Positions 1 through 19,100 of a stretch of 64,000 bases of DNA are shown piece by piece. Each line of letters starts with the position of its first letter. Within the stretch, counting starts at the first letter, position 1. The notes beneath the pieces are model-generated. The model had not been told where the DNA came from. It searched no databases and saw only the letters and a program-made list of their open reading frames with translations. Origin of the DNA: Elysia chlorotica (Eukaryota > Mollusca > Gastropoda > Plakobranchidae); NCBI GenBank assembly GCA_003991915.1, contig RQTK01000339.1, positions 183,710-247,709 on the forward strand, read 5' to 3'. A program made the position numbers and the translations under genes.

Positions 1-163
1 TTACCTTTGTTAACCTTGCTCAATAATGTTGTTTATGTATCAATATATTATTCGTTTTTGTGCATTATGCTGCACTTCCTCTTCTTGCAATTTCAATTAT
101 TTTAAATTAGTATGAATAGGGTTAAGTTTTGTTTAAATTTCTTGATCATGAAAGACATCTCTG

Positions 164-168
<5 letters not shown>

Positions 169-226
<58 letters not shown>
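169..226. repeat. (CT)n microsatellite
   Basis: A pure CT tract of about 58 bp lies directly before the AG acceptor of the candidate octapeptide exon and would serve as its polypyrimidine tract. Confidence 0.95.
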
Positions 227-227
<1 letters not shown>

Positions 228-228
228 G

Positions 229-312
229 CAGCAGCTACTTGATCAACGGGCTTCTGTCGGGCCAGCAGATGTCGCCGTCGACACACTCTGCTCACCTGGC
301 GCCTAGCCTGCG
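229..312 (+). CDS. Candidate octapeptide exon of the Arx/aristaless-like homeobox gene
   Basis: A GC-rich stretch follows a long CT tract that ends in an AG acceptor (227-228). Read as (x)C AGC AGC TAC TTG it gives SSYLINGLLSGQQMSP and stays open to a GT at 313. Arx-type proteins carry an N-terminal octapeptide (SSYxIDSILG-like), and SSYLINGLL resembles it, so this is probably an upstream exon of the homeobox gene that follows. One problem is that with a donor at 312 the exon ends in phase 2, whereas the homeodomain exon at 1587 needs phase 1. At least one further exon between 313 and 1586, or a different donor, is therefore required. The true start codon is not identified and may lie outside the window. 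Confidence 0.45.
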
Positions 313-1311
313 GTGCCATGAGGAATCTATAATTATCAGCCTTCTAGATTTTTCAGTCTCGGTCGTTGTTGTTGTTGTTGTTGTTGTTGTTGCTGTTGTT
401 ATTTTTGTTATTGTTGTTTTTGTTGTTATTGTTGTTGTTGTTCTTATTGTTGTTGTTGATAATGAATGGTTTTTTTCTGGTATTATTGCGATGGAGCAGG
501 GGGGGGGTTCTTTTGCGCGTGTCTGTTTTACTCATCGTCATTGTTATATTTCAGGACATTACATCAGGACCTTTTTTATTTTTTAGAGCAGGCGAAAAAG
601 GGGAAATTTGATTTTCACTTTACATTTAATGATGACCTTGTGGTGTTGTTATGAGTCTACAACTTCGGCAGTAGCGTGGTTTGCCTTTTTGGTATTGAGA
701 AAATTAAATTATTTTAGTGATTTTAAAACCTTTATTTCTCTGCTATTTATGGTTTTCTTTGTGCGCTCTTTTTTCTTTTAGTGATGTTCATTCTGTTCTA
801 TTGTGGGGTTCTGATTTTGCCTGAAAATAAGTTTTAATTTAATATAAAACAGGTTTAAAATAAGATCGAAATTTTACAAAACATGCTTCAAATAAGGTCA
901 TGTTAATATACAAAAATAAAATTCGCTTGAAATCAAATTAATACGAGGGCTGTTTTCCAATGAAAATACGATTATATCATTTGAGGCAATTCGATTGTTC
1001 AATATGTTTATTTAAAAAAAGATATCAGCTGAAATAAAAGTATTATTTTGAATTCGTAACCATATTTAGGTTGATAATTACTATCCGTGCATGTGCACCT
1101 AAAACTTGATCAAACTGTGAAAACAAACTCCAACGTGTATGGATAGAATACATTGACGTCTACATTGAATTTGACAAAGAAACAGAAATGTAGGTATTCT
1201 ATTATATTAACTTTATAATTCTAAAGCTCTGAGAGCTCCCAATAAAATGCGACTTACTCTGAAGAAATATTAATGAAACTTGCCTTTGGGGTCCCTAAAT
1301 TTACATTGTCT

Positions 1312-1346
<35 letters not shown>

Positions 1347-1586
1347 ATATATATATATATATATATAATTTTTTTGCAAGAATTCTTTTAGTTTTTTTGT
1401 TTTAATTGTCTTTTTCATTTCTCTGTTGTCGTTGTTGTCATTATTTTTTGTCATATTATTTTCATACATCTCTATAGGTTCCTTTTCATACTGATGATGC
1501 AAAGATGAAAATTGAATATCGATCTAGTCATCTGTATCTTTTCATTATGAAACTTAGACTTCTGGTGTGATTTTTCCCCCTATCAG
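313..1586. other. Intronic stretch with GTT and GT/AT microsatellites
   Basis: It contains an imperfect (GTT)n at about 363-453 and a (GT)n-(AT)n tract at 1315-1367. The rest is AT-rich single-copy sequence. The phase mismatch between the flanking exons predicts a small coding exon here, but I could not recognise one. ORFs over the microsatellites are repeat translations. Confidence 0.7.
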
Positions 1587-4670
<3,084 letters not shown>

Positions 4671-4695
4671 GAGACTTTAGTTAGAGACTGCCTCA

Positions 4696-5930
4696 TAAGA
4701 TAAGATAAGATAAGATACTTTACTTACTTACTTTTCCGATCCAGCAGCCATTTGAGCATGCGCCCTTCGACTTGATGACACGACGAAGAATTTATATGTC
4801 CTTTCTAGTTGGATAATGATAAAGATGATGATAAGATAAGATATGGCTTTATTTGCCTACGTCGGAAATTTTGTTTGGTTACATATTAACAGAGATACAC
4901 AATTCACATATAATAGAAGTATACACACATTCGTGAATCAACACACAAACATAATTACACCGTACGGTCTTCTTTAAAAAACGATAATGAAAATAATGAT
5001 TGATATGTAAAAAATAATTTTCATATGTAATTGTCTAAGATTGTGAGTAGTTAATAGGGTCGTTTAGGGTATCATAACTTTTACAAGAAAAGACGATCCA
5101 AGGGCCACCAGCATTGTAGCTCTCCGGCTCAAGGCTCAAGAACATCACCAAGCAATCAAGACATGAGAGACTTTAGTTAGAGACTGCCTCATAAGATAAG
5201 ATAAGATAAGATACGATGCTTTACTTACTTACTTTTCCGACCCACAGCCACTTGAGCCGGCGCCCTTCGAATTGATGACACGACGAAGAATTTATATGTC
5301 CTTTCTAGTTGGATAGGATAATATAAGATAAGATGAGATGAGACAAGATGTTGCATGCTTTATTTGTCTACGTGGGAAATTTTGTTTGGTTACAGATTAA
5401 CAGAGACACATTTATATTCACATATTATAGAGTGTACACACGTTCGTAGATCAACACACAAACATAATTACACTGTGCGGTTTTCTTTAAAAAAAAAACA
5501 ATAATGATAATAATGATATGTAATATCATATTATGTAGCCTTACTATGAATTTCTAAGATTGTGAGTCGTTAATAGGGTCGTTTAGGGTATCACAACTTT
5601 TACAAAAAAGTGAATTTAGAATAGGTGGAGAAATGTGTAAAGTGGTGTGAACACCAGAAAAATATGTATAAAGTTTACACTTAATAAATGGTATCACGCC
5701 CCTTTGATGATAGGATAACGTTGGACACATAGAAATTGTACAATAATATGAATATCGTTGTTGATTTGTAGTAGATGACAATTCGAGTAAGCAAGAACAT
5801 GAGATTGCACTGTGTACAAATTAAAGCAAAGAATTTTTGCGCACGTTTGTTTCTAAGTCTCTATGATTAAAATTTTAGTTTTATATGGAATCAACTGCTG
5901 AGGTGTAGTAGTAAAAAAGGAGAAAGATCG
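4696..5930 (-). mobile_element. Truncated LINE 3' end, minus orientation, with (ATCTT)n tail
   Basis: Read on the minus strand, both units contain CAAATAAAGC followed by repeats of ATCTT, which resembles the tails of some I/CR1-like non-LTR retrotransposons. The body to the right has no intact reverse transcriptase. The homeobox tandem duplication includes part of this tail, so insertion probably came before duplication. Element limits are approximate. Confidence 0.45.
5091..5166 (+). pseudogene. Second copy of the OAR-motif coding sequence in the homeobox 3' flank
   Basis: This repeats exactly the last 25 codons of the homeobox gene, including the OAR core and the TGA stop (5164-5166). It lies 496 bp downstream of the original and behind the gene's stop codon, so it is untranslated in the main transcript. 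Only a weak AG (5086-5087) precedes it, so use as an alternative terminal exon is possible but unsupported. Confidence 0.8.
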
Positions 5931-6195
5931 TAAAATAAGTAAGATCATTTTTTAAAGCAGGGAAAAAAGTATACTGTATAAAAAAGCATGGAAGATTTGC
6001 ACGATTAAACAGAACTCATTACATGTACCAATCAGATGTATGATGAGTTTGTACATTCTGTACGTATCAATAAGGTCTTTCAACGCACCCACCAACCCTA
6101 ACCCATTTTTAACTAACAGAAAGATAATGCGAACTCCTTTGACTCGGTCTTTGCTATGCTTTCTTAAAGCAGACAAATACGTGTACAATGTAAAA

Positions 6196-6293
6196 TTTAT
6201 TGTGTACATTTATATATTACAATACAAAAATAAGGTGTGAGCATTAAAATATGTAAAGAAATGTGAAGAGAGAGGAAGGGGGAGAGGGGGAGA

Positions 6294-6333
<40 letters not shown>

Positions 6334-6360
6334 AGAGACAAAGAGGAAGAGAGAGAGAGT
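6196..6360 (-). mobile_element. Dispersed repeat carrying an internal GA/CT microsatellite, copy 1
   Basis: The reverse complement of 6196-6300 matches 50640-50735 closely, including the block CTCACACCTTATTTTTGTAT or close variants of it, followed by TTGTAATATATAAATGT. Both copies carry a CT/GA tract and a CCCCCTCT-rich segment on the same side. This shared structure indicates a dispersed element containing its own simple repeat. Confidence 0.65.
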
Positions 6361-6429
6361 GTGTGGAAATCGGAGAGGCATGTGAGGTATGTTTCTTTTA
6401 ATGTATTAATCAATGTTTTTATGTAAAAT

Positions 6430-6520
6430 ATCATGTTTTCTCATGATGCTGGTATATCCTACCTAAATTATGCCCATTGTGGGTGAATAAAGTTTGTTCC
6501 ATCTTATATTACTTTATTTC
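6430..6520 (+). mobile_element. Possible LINE 3' terminus
   Basis: GGGTGAATAAAGTTTGTTCC followed by ATCTTAT is the arrangement of a LINE 3' end with an AATAAA-like signal and short ATCTT tail, here in plus orientation. No coding part remains. Confidence 0.35.
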
Positions 6521-6852
6521 AAAGTTGCTTAATACTATCACAGCTTACGTTCTGTAAACCAACAATTTAAAAAAAAAAACGAAAACTATTATTTACCGTC
6601 TATGAAAAGTGGTGAATGGATTATAAATGTGCAATAAAAGCGATAAACTCTCTTATAAAATGAGGGTTAGAACGTTATTATGTGTTTCTTATATCTCTTG
6701 TTTACAGTACTTAGACCTATACAGTATCTTTATTTTATGCATGAGTATTTAGAGAGATATTATTGTTATATTTTGATTTACGGTAGTAGTTTTGATCTTT
6801 TTGTTGCTGTTACTATTGCTGGTGTTGATGCTGTTGCTGTTGTTGTTGTTGT

Positions 6853-8532
6853 AACAATAACAATAACAATAACAATAACAATAACAATAACAATAACAAT
6901 AACAATAACAATAACAATAACAATAACAATAACAATAACAATAACAATAACAATAACAATAACAATAACAATAACAATAACAATAACAATAACAATAACA
7001 ATAACAATAACAATAACAATAACAATAACAATAACAATAACAATAACAATAACAATAACAATAACAATAACAATAACAATAACAATAACAATAACAATAA
7101 CAATAACAATAACAATAACAATAACAATAACAATAACAATAACAATAACAATAACAATAACAATAACAATAACAATAACAATAACAATAACAATAACAAT
7201 AACAATAACAATAACAATAACAATAACAATAACAATAACAATAACAATAACAATAACAATAACAATAACAATAACAATAACAATAACAATAACAATAACA
7301 ATAACAATAACAATAACAATAACAATAACAATAACAATAACAATAACAATAACAATAACAATAACAATAACAATAACAATAACAATAACAATAACAATAA
7401 CAATAACAATAACAATAACAATAACAATAACAATAACAATAACAATAACAATAACAATAACAATAACAATAACAATAACAATAACAATAACAATAACAAT
7501 AACAATAACAATAACAAGAACAAGAACAAGAACAAGAACAATAACAATAACAATAACAAGAACAAGAACAAGAACAAGAACAATAACAATAACAATAACA
7601 AGAACAAGAACAAGAACAAGAACAATAACAATAACAATAACAAGAACAAGAACAAGAACAAGAACAATAACAATAACAATAACAAGAACAAGAACAAGAA
7701 CAAGAACAATAACAATAACAATAACAAGAACAAGAACAAGAACAAGAACAATAACAATAACAATAACAAGAACAAGAACAAGAACAAGAACAAGAACAAG
7801 AACAAGAACAAGAACAAGAACAAGAACAAGAACAAGAACAAGAACAAGAACAAGAACAAGAACAAGAACAAGAACAAGAACAAGAACAAGAACAAGAACA
7901 AGAACAAGAACAAGAACAAGAACAAGAACAAGAACAAGAACAAGAACAAGAACAAGAACAAGAACAAGAACAAGAACAAGAACAAGAACAAGAACAAGAA
8001 CAAGAACAAGAACAAGAACAAGAACAAGAACAAGAACAAGAACAAGAACAAGAACAAGAACAAGAACAAGAACAAGAACAAGAACAAGAACAAGAACAAG
8101 AACAAGAACAAGAACAAGAACAAGAACAAGAACAAGAACAAGAACAAGAACAAGAACAAGAACAAGAACAAGAACAAGAACAAGAACAAGAACAAGAACA
8201 AGAACAAGAACAAGAACAAGAACAAGAACAAGAACAAGAACAAGAACAAGAACAAGAACAAGAACAAGAACAAGAACAAGAACAAGAACAAGAACAAGAA
8301 CAAGAACAAGAACAAGAACAAGAACAAGAACAAGAACAAGAACAAGAACAAGAACAAGAACAAGAACAAGAACAAGAACAAGAACAAGAACAAGAACAAG
8401 AACAAGAACAAGAACAAGAACAAGAACAAGAACAAGAACAAGAACAAGAACAAGAACAAGAACAAGAACAAGAACAAGAACAAGAACAAGAACAAGAACA
8501 AGAACAAGAACAAGAACAAGAACAAGAACAAG
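6853..8532. repeat. 1,680 bp hexanucleotide array: (AACAAT)110, 6 x 42-bp higher-order units, (AACAAG)128
   Basis: Three zones are all in one 6-bp register. 6853-7512 is 110 copies of AACAAT. 7513-7764 is six copies of a 42-bp unit, (AACAAG)4(AACAAT)3. 7765-8532 is 128 copies of AACAAG. The left flank ends in (GTT)n, which is complementary to the AAC-rich array, and the right flank changes to AAGAAT and (AAAG)n. Long ORFs on both strands (Ile-Thr/Arg-Thr on plus, Leu-Phe/poly-Leu on minus) exist only because neither hexamer contains a stop in those frames. They are not genes. Confidence 0.98.
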
Positions 8533-8544
8533 AAGAATAAGATA

Positions 8545-8574
8545 AAGAAGAAAGAAAGAAAGAAAGAAAGAAAG
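8545..8574. repeat. (AAAG)n short tandem repeat
   Basis: A short GAAA/AAAG array immediately to the right of the hexanucleotide array. Confidence 0.9.
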
Positions 8575-8865
8575 AGTCGATTACACAACAGATGGTGTTG
8601 ATGCTACTGCTGCTGCTGCTGTTCCTGATTTGTTTAGGGCCTTATCAGTAACAATCACTTTAACAGCAACAAGAACAATATAAACAACAACAGCTACATT
8701 GAAAAACATGAGAAAAAACATAAAATACAATATCAAACCCCGAATAGTCAAGACCAAATGAACTTAGACATAAATTTCGTTTTAGATACATTTATTACAA
8801 ACATAAACAATACACAAAAAAACAATAACGGTACACATAATTATTATTATGGATGACATCATCCT

Positions 8866-8897
8866 CCCCCCCCCCCCCCCCCCCCACACACACACAC
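8866..8897. repeat. Poly-C run (about 20) followed by (AC)n
   Basis: A homopolymeric C run from 8866 to 8885, then an AC dinucleotide tract. Length in the assembly should be treated with caution. Confidence 0.95.
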
Positions 8898-9210
8898 TTT
8901 TTCAATTATTTTTCGTGTTTTTATCACACTCATATATACGTTTAACAGCACTAGATAGTACTAAATGTTCAAGCAGTATATTTTCTGAAAAGTTTCAAGA
9001 AAGAAAAAAAAATACAAATACAATATACGTAGCATTTTCAGTAACTGAGGGGACAGCATGCATAAGGGCGATAGTGTAGCAAAAAGAGTTAGCTCCTCTG
9101 TCGTCACCGTAGTGACACAAGCACACAAACAGCTAAAAAATTAGTGTTGCTAGCGCCGCCATTATCAGGCACCCAAACAGAGGAGTTGCAAGAAGTGAAA
9201 ATCCTACAAG

Positions 9211-13128
<3,918 letters not shown>

Positions 13129-13321
13129 ATTCAAGCATGGGTTAAGGGTGGGTGCAAAAAAGGGTTGAATGAAAGGGGTTTTGTTTAACTCTTGGCATAT
13201 CTTCTTTTATCTATTAAGAGGTTCTGATATATCTTCTGTCATCCAATAAGAGGTTTGTTGCATCAGTTGAAATCAACTGGTGAAAGAGTGGTTGATATGA
13301 ATAGAAATTTGTAAGCAGCTA

Positions 13322-13327
13322 AATAAA
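13322..13327 (+). terminator. Candidate enkurin poly(A) signal AATAAA
   Basis: AATAAA about 190 bp after the enkurin stop codon. Further AT-rich sequence follows, so the actual cleavage site is not certain. Confidence 0.35.
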
Positions 13328-13899
13328 TTATTGGCTCCTGATATTTAAATTTTTAAAGGACTGGATTTCAAACTATCAGCATATCTGCAATTTTTAACTG
13401 AATTATGGAGAAAGTAGATTTTGCACTCCAAAAAATTAGTAAAAAAAAAAGTTTTTTTTTCACCCTTAGGTATATATAATATTCACTGATGTCCATAACA
13501 CTGGCTTAAAAATATTGTGTGTCCAAAGTTTTTTTTCTTTGTTTTTTTTTTTAATATTTTTCTCTGCCTCAAAACAAATTATAAATAATCAAAGGTGTCT
13601 TGAATTTAAGAGACAACATTGTGTACATATACATTTTATGTATTTTGACTTTTTATATCAGTAGTAGCATACAAAAATTCATTTTGGCAATTTTGAAGCA
13701 ACAGTGTACTATTGTATTTGTCAAGCGGTGATTATTGCCTAGCAAAAAAGATCCTATCCATTGAAATTATGAAAAAGGAGAACAAGTTGAATATAAAGTT
13801 ACTGGATTTTCTCATCATTTGTACTGATCTTTCTTCCTTTTCTTAATTATCAGTGTTTTGTTTTCTATCATTTAGATACAAGTCTTAGACTGTTAAGAT

Positions 13900-14131
13900 A
13901 TATGGTAGAACATCGGCTTCCGACGCAAAAGGTTTGGTTTTGAGCCCTGGCGATTGCACTCCCAACTGGTTGGGTCGGTGTCAGTTTAATGTGACCGGCT
14001 GAGACAGGAGTCATGGTATCCCCACCCTGTCTCGTGTGTGGCAGCACATAAAATTGTCAGACACCAGTCTTGGGGCTCGTCCACAATATAGCCTATATAG
14101 TGCTGGTGTTGGACGTTAAACCAGCTCAACT
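13900..14131 (+). mobile_element. tRNA-derived SINE, copy at 13.9 kb
   Basis: A degenerate tRNA-like head (GGTTTTGAGCCC near the B-box position) is followed by GGTTGGGTCGGTGTCAGTTT and GACAGGAGTCATGGTATCCC. It ends with ATATAGTGCTGGTGTTGGAC and GTTAAACCA. The same order of blocks occurs at 58.95-59.21 kb and, truncated, at 42.13-42.29 kb. Confidence 0.75.
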
Positions 14132-16181
14132 GTTAAGATCTGCGACTGTGATAATATAACGAGAATATATTAACTTTAAACACTGGATTGCTTGTTTTAT
14201 GCAGACCTAAGTTACCATCTGGACAAGGACTACACATCTGAATTTGCACCACACAAGGTCATTTTACTTTCCTCTGCAGTTCTGTAGTGGTGTGGTCTTC
14301 ATTGGGTTCATTTTACGGTTACGGTGTGATAGTAATACCCTGCCTATTCCAAATTCATATCATACATCTGTTTAGTGTTAAACTGGGCAAAGTCCACTTT
14401 TTTCTTATCACATTTAAGATTTAATTAACAAACACACTAAAGTAAACTAAATGCAGCTTTTTTTTTAATTATTATAATAATAATAACACATAATTTTTAC
14501 CAAATTTGGGTAAAACCCACAAAGATGTATTAATGTGTGATTTTTGTGGACCAACTTTGTACAGAGACAGTTTTTCACTGATCTGAAGAAAAAAATTGTT
14601 TTGTAATAATAAATCATATTAATCTGAAAAGGACTGCTTCAAGACTCTCCACGCAATTGTACCATTGCATCTCTCAAACCAATGCACAGAACTGATTCAG
14701 TTCATTTTGCACAGGTGGAATTAATGGTTCCTAAAATAATCAAATCTTAAGAAACTTGAATGACCTTGGTCTATCACAAACTAGTGAACCTCTTGGTACT
14801 ACTCAATGGCAATTGTTGGTTACCTGTTTGACATCTGAGCTACTCCCTGAAATCCCTAAAGTTTCTCAATAAGTATTCTCACCTTATGTTCCACCATACT
14901 TTATACTAGGCGCTCACAATACATGTAATTTTAGATATAAAAATAAGCATTGTTGTACAAATAAACAAAAGTTATACATATGTATAATTTAGCATATCTT
15001 TATTGTGTTTAAGTTAGTAGTCAAGTATAAGAAAGATTAAAAGCAACAAACACTGGTTGTTATTTTTTTTGTGCCTGTCATAAGGTTCATCTTACATTAC
15101 TCAGCCACTGTTAATTTTGATTGCAACAGTCAAATCAACAAAAAGCAAGTACTAAATGAAATTCAAAGTTTCCTGCACGAAAATGGAAAACATATAACAA
15201 AAAGTAATGTAGCACAAAAACAAAACAAAAAATAAAATTTATTTTTTAAATTCTACACTATTTAGAGTTGAGTCATTTCCAGACATAACTCATGGTTGCC
15301 TCTTGAAAAAAAAAGCCTAATTATTGTACTTCTTCTAGTACAACTTATTTACATATGAGAATGGGCGGCATACAGTTTTAATTAAAGAAAATTGTTGCAG
15401 AAAATATATGTCTCAACGTTATTGAGCTTCGTTGAAATATCCATCACCACAGCCGTAAAGATGCAAATGCATGAAATATACTTGTGTATTATGGTTATGA
15501 TCATAGCATAATTTTTTTATCCACTAATTTTTTTGGAGAATCAATACATATTGATATTATCTTCATGTATTATACTTATAGCAATTTTTTTTAAAATTAA
15601 AAACATCATAAAATTGACTTGACATTTTTGACAACTTTGATTTTAAAAACTCAGCACTTTAAAGCTGAGGTTATTTTGTGAAATGGTTTTTGCTAATGAA
15701 ATTGATATCTTCTTTTGTACGAGAGACATAATTATTATCTTAATTCTGTTTCTCTGTAATGGTAGTTGTCTAATTCATGTTTGAAATAAAAAGTAATAAC
15801 AAAAAATGTGATTCCCACCACTCACTAGGAAATGACAAACAAAATATGAACATACTGTGAAATAAAAATTTTCACAACTCCTCAAAATTATTCAAAAGCA
15901 GGTTGGGGAAAATTAGTCAACAGTTTTCAATTATTACATTTCAGCACTTTTTTTGGAGTAAGTTTGCGTTTCAAACAAAACTGAGTTAACAAATAATAAA
16001 TCCCCCTGTAAAATTCTTTACTGCACATTCATCAAAAATTAGTGACTCATGCAAGTTTTTGAACTACAAGTTCCTAAAAAAATAAGAAAAAACATCACTA
16101 ATCTCTGCCACTCTTTGAAAAATACAAATACATGTATTAGTATCAGTAGCAAAAAGAAATGAAAGACATCAAGACATGTTT

Positions 16182-19100
16182 TTAAATGTCCAACTCCTCT
16201 TTGAAAGATACACTGTCATCAGCTGATGAAGTATTCGGATCAGGAACGGCACTTGAGGTTGCGTCTCCAGCTGGGGTCTCAGTCTTAGGTTTGTAAACTC
16301 GCATTTCACGTTCATATCGCTCCTTCTCTCTTTCATACATTTCATAGTATATCTGAAAAATTAATTTTCAAACTCCATCAATTATAACTATAACAGTAAA
16401 AATATCATACATTTCATGGTACATCTGGGGGGAAAAATTTTAAAATTAAATCAAATTACAATTATACCAGTGACTACCTCATACATTTTATGGTATATCT
16501 GGGGGGAAATTGTTTAAGAAAAACAAATTACAACTATATTAGTAACTTGCTCATACATTTCATAGTATATTCAAAACAAATTGATAAACTACATCAGATT
16601 CTCACACTGCTTTAATATAAAATCCAACAAAAAAACTGTAAACAGTGCTATTAAAATATTTTTACTCTCTTGCCTTTAGGCTATTAAAAATTATTCTAGA
16701 TTGGGAGAGCAATGCAACTAACCCTTTTCTCTTCAGGACCAAGAGCATTCCACTGATGTGCCAATGTCTTGGTTAGTTCATGGTGGGCAATCTCTTCTTT
16801 GTGCTCCTATAAATATATAAAGACATTTTAAATAACTATACATTTTTTGCTCAAAGCATAGTGACTCGAAGATCATTCTCTACAAACAGCACATCATTTT
16901 TCTTTTACTTCCATCAAATCTAAATGCTTCTAGGCTATACTGTTGCAAATAGCCTTCCTCCTTAAGTATTACATATAAAATTGTTCTCATGCATTCAAGT
17001 TATAATTTATTGAATAACCATATTGCAGTTAACTATTTTTTATTGACTTTTATCAAATTTTAGTTTAATCTAGTTAATATCAATTATCAATGAAAATTAA
17101 AATCTAAATTGCAGTTAGTTTGAGAAACGAAATAAATACAAAAATTAAATTACTATTTAGAGTACGAATTTCAACTTGTTCTTTCGTCAGAACGTGTAAA
17201 AATGGTTGAACTATGTCACAGTGGTGTTAACTCAATATTGACCTGGGGCCACCTTCTTGGCCTTTTCGGGAATGTCTCTCGAGACTAGATTTTGCGACAA
17301 GTGACTGATTTTCTCAGACCGCCTCACATATAGAAAACAGATTCATGTATGGTTAAATAAAATAATAAAATGACATCTAAAAGCACAGCACATGGTTTTG
17401 AACAAATTTGTCTAATTTCATGCTTTTTTTCTATTTACGGAAAAAACAACAAAACATGAGATTTGTGTTTTGTTTCTTTCAATTTGAAGGTTACATTAAT
17501 TTTTCACCTCCAGTTATCATTTCTAAGAAATGACAGACAAGCACTTTTAACATCTACAAATTTGTTTTGTTTTTTTAATTTAGATGCTAAGTTTTATTAA
17601 TATCTTAAAATCAAATGTACTGGGAAGTTCTGTTTCATAAGAATATTTCATAAGATAACAAATATGCAAAATTCCAATTTCTGAAAATTTATTTTTCCCA
17701 CACAGATCGATTTGATGTTTATTGCTCATTATCTCAATACCTTAAAGTATTCTTCTTGAACGGCAGTTCTTTGGGTAGTGCAAAACATTAAAAATGCATT
17801 AGCTGGCTTCTTTGGAGCATTTGGGTCTTTCTCTTTCTCCTGCTTAACCTGTGAAAGGCATAATATATTAACGTTAGATAACATGATTAAAATGTACACT
17901 GGATGAAGATTAAATAGTGAAGCAGATTTTTTGACGATGCGAATGAAGCAAACTTAATTGCATGAACAATTCCAAACATGAATAACCACACAGCTCAAAC
18001 CTGAAATGTTACAATAAATAACAGACAATATGGAAGGAGATTATAGAGCAACCCAACAAAAGTCAGACCATACATTCAACAATGCTTTACATTAAAAAAA
18101 AAAATTGGTGCCTCTTCCCTAATGAATAAAATAGACTAGCATAAATGAAGCTAAAAAACAAATTAAAGGAACAAAATTCTTAATTGTAAATATTGTAAAA
18201 CTTCATTGAACAGACTGACCTTCTTGGATTTGTTGGCTGGATCTGCAATGCCCATGCCATGAGCCTGGAGCAAAGGTTGAATGGAGGACAAAGCAGACCG
18301 AGGTTCTGTCCTCTGTCTACTTTCAGTCTCCGAGTCAGAACCTGCATTGGTTACATGTCTACCACCACGTTTGTTTCCAAGAAGTTGATCCTCCTAGAAA
18401 TAAAAAAATCATAGTGAAATATTTCTTAAAGGATCAATCTTTTGCTATAATAACATGTGTAGCTCCTAGTTGTTGTTTTTTTTAATGCCCTGTTACATCA
18501 GAACAAAAACTAGCTAAATTTCAAAGAATCTAAACACCCGATACAAATTGATATATTTATAATATATACAGTATGTGTTTGAACATTTTAAACTGTTTTA
18601 AAAACAAGTAAGCAGCTTGTCTTTAACAGGATATATTTTTTTAATGAAAACAAAAAAAAGTATCATTTCTCAAATAATAATATTGATGGCAATGATAATA
18701 ATAATAATAAAAATAAATTTGCTCATCCTTAAGTTATCTTGTTTATCTTGATATATAACTTATAATGTTTTATTTCTATTACATAAAAATATATAAATAA
18801 TGGAAACCAAATTCTTCAATGAAACAAGGAATTAGGGAATAATATTAAGGCCCCTACAAGTACAAGAAAAAAATATAAATGACTAAATAACATACTTCCC
18901 ACATTAGAGGAATCTGTGCATCCCTGAAGTTGTCTCCATGTTCATCCAGTCTGGCAATCAGATACCTTTTTCAAATAGAAAAGTATAAGATGTAAAAATT
19001 TAACTGTTCTTTAGTTGGGTAGAGCCACAGAAACAATATCATTCCTTCTTTGCTTAAAATCTTGACATTTGTTTTCTTACAGAAGAGAGAACTAATAAGA

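Larger units (their letters stand above)
13129..16181. other. Convergent intergenic region between enkurin and the INO80-type gene
   Basis: Apart from the SINE at 13.9-14.1 kb it is AT-rich, with no coding exon I can support. It should contain the 3'UTRs of both genes, which converge here. Confidence 0.6.

Noticed and set aside
6853-8532. CRISPR-like array
   Set aside because: Units are 6 bp with no spacers and the context is eukaryotic.
6680-8588. Long ORFs on both strands (about 600 codons)
   Set aside because: They are translations of the hexanucleotide array; composition is purely Ile/Thr/Arg or Leu/Phe and no gene context exists.
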